Shown here piece after piece: positions 40,853-46,127 of a stretch of DNA of 46,127 bases (positions within the stretch are counted from its first letter, which is position 1; each line of letters starts with the position of its first letter). This DNA is from Pontiellaceae bacterium (GTDB lineage Bacteria > Verrucomicrobiota > Kiritimatiellia > Kiritimatiellales > Pontiellaceae): the NCBI GenBank assembly GCA_016937945.1, contig JAFGVP010000087.1:1-46127 (forward strand), written 5' to 3'. The notes below the pieces were generated by a model that saw nothing but the letters and a program-made list of their open reading frames with translations, had not been told where the DNA came from and made no database searches. The position numbers and the translations under genes are program-made.

Positions 40853-42184
40853 ATGAAAATTTTTGAAGAAATCGAATCTGAGGTTCAAAGCTACGCCCGC
40901 AATTTTCCGCGCATTTTCGACCGTGCGCAGGGCGAATTTATTTATGACGAGGAAGGGAATGAATATCTCGACTTTCTCGCCGGCGCCGGATCACTGAACT
41001 ACGGCCATAACAATCCCGCATTTAAACAACAGCTGCTCGACTACATTTCACGCGATGGCATTTCCCACAGTCTGGACCTGCATACCGAGGCGAAGCGCCA
41101 GTTTCTGGAAACCTTTCAGGAAAAGATTCTGAAGCCGCGCGACCTTGAATATATGGTCATGTTTACCGGACCAACCGGCACCAACGCGGTCGAGGCGGCC
41201 ATGAAGGCGGCCCGCAACTATACCGGCCGCTCCAACATCATCACCTTTACCAACGGGTTCCATGGGGTGAGTCTTGGATCGTTGGCCTGCACCGGCAACT
41301 CCCGCCATCGAGGGGCCGCCGGGGTCTCGCTTCCCGGCAGCAGCCGGATGCCGTATGACGGCTATCTGGGTGACGATCTCAACACGATTGAATTCCTCGA
41401 TAAGATGCTGTCGGATTCGAGCAGCGGAATCGATAAGCCGGCTGCCGCCATTGTAGAAACCGTTCAGGGCGAAGGCGGCATTAATGCCTGTAGCATGGAA
41501 TGGCTGCAAAACCTTTCAGCCGTCTGCAAAAAACACGGAATGCTCCTCATTGTCGATGACATCCAGGCAGGAAACGGACGCACCGGAACCTTCTTCAGCT
41601 TTGAGCCGGCCGGGATCACGCCGGATATCGTGACAATCTCGAAATCAATCAGCGGGTATGGTCTTCCTTTTGCACTCGTCCTGATCCGTCCGGAATACGA
41701 CCAGTGGAAACCCGGCGAGCATAACGGAACGTTCCGCGGAAATAACATGGCATTTGTCACCGCCAAGGCCGCAATCGATGAATACTGGAGCGATGACCGC
41801 TTTGCGAAAGAGATCCAGCGCAAGGGCCGGTATATCGAACAGCGCCTGAACTACATTGTAGAGCAGTATGGGGAAGGAAACTTTACCACCCTGGGACGGG
41901 GCATGTTCCAGGGCATCAACTGCGTGAACGGCGAGATTGCCGGACAGATTACCCATGCTGCATTCCAGCGGGGACTCATCATTGAAACCAGCGGCGCCGA
42001 TGATCAGGTTATCAAACTGCTCTGCCCGTTGATCATTTCCGATGAAAACCTGACAAAGGGAATCGACATCATCGAATCCTCCGTCCGAAGCGTCTGCAGC
42101 CGGATTGATGATTTCCCGGAAGAGAGCGACTACTTCGACGATGTGACCGTCGAATCAGAACTGAGCAGCACAAAAAAGGATTAA
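40853..42184 (+). CDS. ectB: Diaminobutyrate--2-oxoglutarate transaminase
   Basis: PLP aminotransferase making 2,4-diaminobutyrate from aspartate semialdehyde, the first committed step to ectoine. Family blocks: [15 protein letters not shown]-like ([19 protein letters not shown]), [20 protein letters not shown] and the PLP lysine Lys264 in [15 protein letters not shown]. The length of 443 residues is slightly long because of a charged C-terminal tail ([15 protein letters not shown]). An AAAAGG site lies upstream. Middle gene of ectABC. Confidence 0.96.
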   Translation: MKIFEEIESEVQSYARNFPRIFDRAQGEFIYDEEGNEYLDFLAGAGSLNYGHNNPAFKQQLLDYISRDGISHSLDLHTEAKRQFLETFQEKILKPRDLEYMVMFTGPTGTNAVEAAMKAARNYTGRSNIITFTNGFHGVSLGSLACTGNSRHRGAAGVSLPGSSRMPYDGYLGDDLNTIEFLDKMLSDSSSGIDKPAAAIVETVQGEGGINACSMEWLQNLSAVCKKHGMLLIVDDIQAGNGRTGTFFSFEPAGITPDIVTISKSISGYGLPFALVLIRPEYDQWKPGEHNGTFRGNNMAFVTAKAAIDEYWSDDRFAKEIQRKGRYIEQRLNYIVEQYGEGNFTTLGRGMFQGINCVNGEIAGQITHAAFQRGLIIETSGADDQVIKLLCPLIISDENLTKGIDIIESSVRSVCSRIDDFPEESDYFDDVTVESELSSTKKD

Positions 42185-42186
42185 AC

Positions 42187-42591
42187 ATGATTGTTCGCAC
42201 TCTACAGGAAGCCGAAGCCGGGGACCGACGGATCGTATCGCCGGACGGAAACTGGGAAAGTACCCGTCTTCTGTTGAAGGATGATGGCATGGGTTATTCG
42301 TTTCACATCACGACCATCTACAAAGGCGCCGACTTTATGCTGCATTACAAGCGACATCTTGAAACCGTCTACTGCATGTCTGGACGCGGGGAGGTCGAAA
42401 CGCTGTCCGACGGGAAAAAACATCCAATCGAGCCGGGCACGGTTTACATCCTGAACAATAATGACAAACACATACTTCGTGCATTTGAGGAAATGACGAT
42501 GGCGTGTGTGTTTAATCCGCCGCTAAACGGCAAAGAAGTCCATAATCCGGACGGCTCCTATAACCTCGACGCCGAATCGATCCGCGACTGA
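42187..42591 (+). CDS. ectC: L-ectoine synthase
   Basis: Cupin enzyme that cyclises N-gamma-acetyl-diaminobutyrate to ectoine. It starts two bases after ectB with AAGGA upstream. The cupin core is visible ([39 protein letters not shown]). The metal ligands known in the family map to Glu59, Tyr87 and His95 by alignment of these motifs. The length of 134 residues is normal. No ectD, ask_ect or regulator (ectR/cosR) is adjacent. Confidence 0.96.
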   Translation: MIVRTLQEAEAGDRRIVSPDGNWESTRLLLKDDGMGYSFHITTIYKGADFMLHYKRHLETVYCMSGRGEVETLSDGKKHPIEPGTVYILNNNDKHILRAFEEMTMACVFNPPLNGKEVHNPDGSYNLDAESIRD

Positions 42592-42703
42592 AACCGGCCA
42601 GAAACGGCAGTGAATGACTGTATTACGCCCGGAATTTTTGCGGGATTACTGGCACTCTCCATCCCGCTTCTGCTAAAAAAAGTTCCTCACATCGGGACTG
42701 ATT

Positions 42704-43963
42704 ATGCAAAACAAGATTTTTCATCCGTATACGACGTTTTCCGCGTTGAAAAACGAACTGCCGAACATCGTTCGGGGAGAAGGCATCCACCTGTACGACG
42801 ACACCGGAACCTGCTATATCGACATTGTTTCGAGCTGGTGGGCCTGCGCGCTCGGACACGGCCACCCGATGGTGGTGAAGGCGATTCAGGAGCAGGCGGC
42901 GGTTCTTCAGCACAGCATTACCGGCAGCATGGCGCATCCGAAGGTGCTTGAACTGGCCGACCGGCTGGCCGGACTCATGCCGACGCCGGACCGGCATTCG
43001 GTTTTTGCAAGCGACGGCTGCAGCGCCGTTGAGGCCGCGCTCAAAGTGGCGGTTCAGTATTGGTACAATATCGGTCGGCCGGAAAAAAACTGGCTGATCG
43101 GCATGGACCAGGGCTATCACGGCGATTCGCTTGGCGCCCTTTCCGTCGGGTTTGTGGACGGCTTCCACGAACCTTACAAGAAAACCGTAAAACATCCGGC
43201 CAAGCTCCCCTTCCCCGTTCCGGCCGCAGATGATCCGGACGGCTTCGGGCCCAGCCAGGCTGTAATCGAAAAACATGCGGACAAACTGGCTGCCGTGATT
43301 GTTGAGCCGCTCTGCCTCGGATCGGCCGGCATGAAAATCTATTCCGCCGGCTACCTGAAAAAACTGGCCGACTGCTGCGCCGCCAACGACGTCCTGCTGA
43401 TCATCGACGAAGTGGCCATGGGCTTCGGCCGCACCGGAAAACGCTTTGCTTTCAACCATGCCGATATTGATCCGGATCTGGTATGCGTCGGCAAGGCCCT
43501 GACGGCGGGCTACATGCCGCTGAGTGCCTGCATTGTAAAAGACAGCATCTATTCCACCTTCTCGGATGAAGGTCAAAAGGACTGCACCTTTTATCACGGC
43601 AATACCTTTGCCGGCCATCCGATCGGCTGTGCCGCCGCACTGGCTGCTCTGGACATCTATGAGGCCGAAGATACGGTGGCCCGCGCCGCCGACATGGCTG
43701 AAAAGATGAAACAGTGGATGCTGCCGATGCAGGCGATGGAATGCGTTCAGGAACTGCGGTTTCTCGGCATGATCGGCGTGGTGGAACTCAAACCTGAAAC
43801 AAAGCCGCAGATCGTGAAAATCCGCCAGGCCCTCAAGGAGCAGGGTTATCTATTCCGCCCGCTCGGCACGATGTTTTACCTTATGCCGCCGCTGGTCATT
43901 TCCGATGAAGAACTGTACGCCGCAGTCACCGCCCTCCGGCAAACCATCTCGGAGTTCTGCTGA
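42704..43963 (+). CDS. bioA: Adenosylmethionine-8-amino-7-oxononanoate aminotransferase
   Basis: PLP aminotransferase that converts KAPA to DAPA with SAM as amino donor. The features are HPYTTFSALKNELP at the N-terminus, DIVSSWWACALGHGHP, DGCSAVEAALKVA, LLIIDEVAMGFGRTG and the PLP lysine Lys264 in VGKALTAGYMPLSA; the W-W of the BioA family is present. The length is 419 residues. It follows ectC by 112 bases and overlaps the TonB-dependent receptor by one base (TGATG). It completes the in-window set of biotin genes; bioB is missing here. Confidence 0.95.
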   Translation: MQNKIFHPYTTFSALKNELPNIVRGEGIHLYDDTGTCYIDIVSSWWACALGHGHPMVVKAIQEQAAVLQHSITGSMAHPKVLELADRLAGLMPTPDRHSVFASDGCSAVEAALKVAVQYWYNIGRPEKNWLIGMDQGYHGDSLGALSVGFVDGFHEPYKKTVKHPAKLPFPVPAADDPDGFGPSQAVIEKHADKLAAVIVEPLCLGSAGMKIYSAGYLKKLADCCAANDVLLIIDEVAMGFGRTGKRFAFNHADIDPDLVCVGKALTAGYMPLSACIVKDSIYSTFSDEGQKDCTFYHGNTFAGHPIGCAAALAALDIYEAEDTVARAADMAEKMKQWMLPMQAMECVQELRFLGMIGVVELKPETKPQIVKIRQALKEQGYLFRPLGTMFYLMPPLVISDEELYAAVTALRQTISEFC

Positions 43964-45600
43964 TGAGCCCCGGACAAATCGGACTGCTGTCCCTGCTTCT
44001 ACCGCTGGCGGCCATTGCTGAGAATCCGGAAATCCTGATTATGCAGCAGGGACTGGCCCGGCAGGATCTCTCGATTCGCGGAAGCAGCGGCTCCGGCGCC
44101 GGCATCTCAATCAACGGCATTGATCTGGCAACACCATATTCATCCCGATTCAATGGATCGCTGCCCATTTACGGTCCGCTGCTCGCCACTCCGGGATCAC
44201 ACACAAACCCTGAACAGTCAGGGCACCTGATCGGGACGGCCGCATTCCAAACAGAACCGCTGGCAGAACAGTCTTCCATCGCACTTGGCATGGGCAGCGA
44301 TGAGCGGTACCGGATTTCAAGCTTCGGCAGCTCCACGAATGTCGGCGGCTTTGTTGACTGGGAAAAGGCCCGTAATATCGACTATGAAGCCAACGACATG
44401 GAACGCATTACCGGAGGCGCCGTTGCCCGGTTTTACCTACGTGACTGGCGCTTTGACATTTTAAGCGCAAGTGAAAGCAAAATCTACGGCGCTCAGGGAC
44501 ATGACGGCATTCCGGCCAATGTCTATGCCGAACAGGAAACCGACGATACGCTCGTGTTAGGCAGCGCAGTAAAGGGCGACCTGAACGGATCCTACCTGCG
44601 TGCCGGCGCACTTTTCCGGGCCTTCGATTCCGATTACCTTCTTCCGACGGCCGGCTTCAGAAATGAGGTCCGATCGCGTCAGGGCAGCCTGATGGCGGAA
44701 GGCCGCACGCTGGAAATCCAGAACATATCCCTCTTCCTTCAGGGAAAACTGATGCATGAACGGACCAGCGGCGATTTGGGCGGATATCAGCGCACGCGGG
44801 GATCGGTGCTTATCCTGCCGGAATTCCGCTATGATCGCATCGCATTCCAGGCCGGACTGAATGCCGTATTCCTGACGGATGAGGCTGCCGAATGGCTTCC
44901 GCAGGCGAAGATGGAATTGTCTGTGACCGACAACGCCGTACTTTATGCCGCCTACACGGAGCGCGTCCAACAGCCGGATTTCCAGTTGCTGTATGGAGCC
45001 GATCCGTATCATACAGCCGATTCCTCGCTGTCCCTTCAGCATGTCCGTTCCATCGAAGCCGGACTGCATCAGTTTTTGTCAGCCCGGATGGACTGGCGGG
45101 CCGCCGTTTTTCATCGGCGTCAGGAAAATGCCTGGGACTGGATAAAAACGGCCGTCACAGATACGGCATGGCGAGCCGCCGATCTCGGGACGCTGGATGT
45201 TTCGGGCTTTGAGGCCAAACTTAACTATGACGCCGCCGGACAGCTGCGGGCGGAACTTTTTTATCAGTGGATCGCCAAGGATGATCCGGCAGTTTACGCC
45301 GGATTATATGAGCTGGATTATCCGGAACACTATGCCGCCGCAATCCTTCGCTGGCAGGCAACACCGGAGATTGAACTCACGGCGTCGCAGGCGCTGCGCA
45401 GTCAATCGGAAAACGCGGTCAGGACAGGCACAGATCTGGGCACTGAAGCATCGCTGGGCTTGCAATATGCCCCCGCCTTCACCCAGAATATCCGACTTTC
45501 GCTTCTGGTGGAAAACCTGTGGGACTCCGACTTTCAGCCATCGCCCGGACTGCAGTCACGCCCGCGCTCCGTCTCCACCGGAATCACTGTTACGTGGTAA
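43963..45600 (+). CDS. Small TonB-dependent outer-membrane receptor
   Basis: A 545-residue outer-membrane protein, short for the family. It has a signal peptide (LLSLLLPLAAIAE), a possible TonB box (EILIMQQ) and a plug start, DLSIRGSSGSGAGISINGIDL. Alternating strands follow, and the C-terminal barrel ends with LSLLVENLWDSDFQPSP and VSTGITVTW, an aromatic terminus. The one-base overlap with bioA argues for co-expression, so biotin, a biotin precursor or a related vitamin is a reasonable guess for the substrate; the sequence does not prove this. No TonB, ExbB or ExbD gene is in the window. Confidence 0.82.
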   Translation: MSPGQIGLLSLLLPLAAIAENPEILIMQQGLARQDLSIRGSSGSGAGISINGIDLATPYSSRFNGSLPIYGPLLATPGSHTNPEQSGHLIGTAAFQTEPLAEQSSIALGMGSDERYRISSFGSSTNVGGFVDWEKARNIDYEANDMERITGGAVARFYLRDWRFDILSASESKIYGAQGHDGIPANVYAEQETDDTLVLGSAVKGDLNGSYLRAGALFRAFDSDYLLPTAGFRNEVRSRQGSLMAEGRTLEIQNISLFLQGKLMHERTSGDLGGYQRTRGSVLILPEFRYDRIAFQAGLNAVFLTDEAAEWLPQAKMELSVTDNAVLYAAYTERVQQPDFQLLYGADPYHTADSSLSLQHVRSIEAGLHQFLSARMDWRAAVFHRRQENAWDWIKTAVTDTAWRAADLGTLDVSGFEAKLNYDAAGQLRAELFYQWIAKDDPAVYAGLYELDYPEHYAAAILRWQATPEIELTASQALRSQSENAVRTGTDLGTEASLGLQYAPAFTQNIRLSLLVENLWDSDFQPSPGLQSRPRSVSTGITVTW

Positions 45601-45618
45601 TGAATTTGGAGTTTTGAG

Positions 45619-46127
45619 ATGGGATTTGAAAAAGGATCAGTGAGTTTCCGGATGTTTTTTGCATCGCGGGATCTGGATGTCGAAGACGTGGAAAAATTTG
45701 CGGCGCAGGCCCTGCCGCCGCTCAACACCCTGGTTGAGGAAGAGGTTCACGGCTGGGTGGCCGGACGGCATCTGCTGGACCGCCACCTGACGGAAGAAAC
45801 CGCATTTCTCGGCGGGTACCTGCGCCTGACGCTTACCCAGGCCAAGAAAAAGGTTCCGGCATCCCTGCTGGCCGCCGAATGCGCCGTTGAGGAAATGGCG
45901 GTCATGGAGGCCGACGACAAGCAGTACCTAAACCAGCAGGCGCGGGCGGAAATCCGCAAACAGGTCAAGGAGCGCCTGCTTCCCGATATGCCGCCGCAGC
46001 TCAAGGGCATCGACTTCGTCTTTGATGCGCGCTCGCACATGATCTATGCCTCCGCCACGGCGGAGAAGCAGGTGGATGCCTTTGTGCTCAGCCTGATGCA
46101 GACCACGGGCTGTTCAGCGCAGGCCGC
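45619..46127 (+). CDS. rdgC: RdgC-like recombination-associated protein (3' end off the window)
   Basis: The N-terminal 169 codons of a protein resembling RdgC, a ring-shaped DNA-binding protein that modulates RecA. It starts MGFEKGSVSFRMFFASRDLD, and later has AEIRKQVKERLLPDMPPQ and a hydrophobic FVFDARSHMIYASA, in the order of the RdgC family (K-x-E-V-x-x-x-L-L-P, then a Y/F-I-D strand). GGAG lies eight bases before the ATG at 45619. The frame is open to the right edge. The family call is moderate because similarity is spread thinly. Confidence 0.6.
   Translation, partial: MGFEKGSVSFRMFFASRDLDVEDVEKFAAQALPPLNTLVEEEVHGWVAGRHLLDRHLTEETAFLGGYLRLTLTQAKKKVPASLLAAECAVEEMAVMEADDKQYLNQQARAEIRKQVKERLLPDMPPQLKGIDFVFDARSHMIYASATAEKQVDAFVLSLMQTTGCSAQA

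Noticed and set aside
42610-42951. Frame with a membrane-like N-terminus overlapping the start of bioA
   Set aside because: Its first 25 residues look hydrophobic, but most of it lies out of frame inside bioA and has no family similarity.
1-46127. tRNA, rRNA, CRISPR arrays, IS-element ends or prophage blocks
   Set aside because: I looked for T-loop motifs, regularly spaced repeats and transposase signatures and found none; the only mobile-element trace is the integrase N-terminus at 11300-11488.

Overview
The window looks like chromosomal DNA from a marine or saline member of the PVC superphylum, most likely Kiritimatiellota (Pontiella-like). The inference rests on several features seen together. 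There is a PEP-CTERM exported protein with a VPEP...RR tail. A large exported protein ends in calcium-binding thrombospondin-type repeats and a W-T-x-x-T-N-x-x-Y tail. A secreted SUMF1-fold protein, an exported GH51 arabinofuranosidase and a complete ectABC ectoine operon (salt adaptation) are also present. No rRNA or tRNA gene was seen, so the taxonomic placement is an inference.

Layout. (1) 1-6067, leftward: part of a Tad/Flp pilus locus, with two small Flp-like pilins, three TadE/TadG-like pseudopilins, an unrecognised anchored protein, CpaB and an FHA-CpaF ATPase that runs off the left edge. (2) 6227-14113, leftward: a small Cys-containing exported protein, trpB, gluQ and trpF (the last two overlapping), a flavodoxin-fold reductase, an HMGL-type aldolase preceded in frame by a decayed integrase N-terminus, a PEP-CTERM protein, and folA-thyA. 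(3) 14362-19653, rightward: a hybrid histidine kinase, an SDR and a GH51 enzyme. (4) 19710-21382, leftward: an SDR with a substituted active site, a 61-residue protein and a CPBP membrane protease. (5) 21446-26937: bioF-bioH, a convergent MscS channel, and an S9 peptidase carrying a VHL-beta-like insert. (6) 27045-31951: a large repeat-containing exported protein, an S9 3'-end remnant, a miniature chemoreceptor-like membrane protein, and a small protein behind a structured leader. (7) 32077-38067: bioC followed by a SNF2 helicase, an AlbA_2/GHKL regulator and a SWIM-HTH protein. (8) 38085-46127: a SUMF1 protein (leftward), then bioD, ectABC, bioA, a small TonB-dependent receptor and an RdgC-like protein cut by the right edge.

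How the genes fit together. Five biotin genes (bioF, bioH, bioC, bioD, bioA) supply the pimeloyl-ester branch and most of the ring-assembly steps, but they sit in four separate places and bioB is not in the window. The receptor that overlaps bioA is a candidate vitamin or precursor importer. ectABC makes ectoine from aspartate semialdehyde. folA-thyA form the thymidylate/folate pair. trpB and trpF are partial tryptophan genes, with no trpA beside trpB.

Best leads for something undescribed: the SNF2 / AlbA_2-GHKL / SWIM-HTH cluster; the VHL-beta-like insert in the S9 peptidase; the miniature chemoreceptor-like protein; the TonB receptor coupled to bioA; and the repeat-flanked integrase remnant in front of the aldolase. 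All positions and motifs were read by eye; no alignments, HMM searches or folding programs were run.
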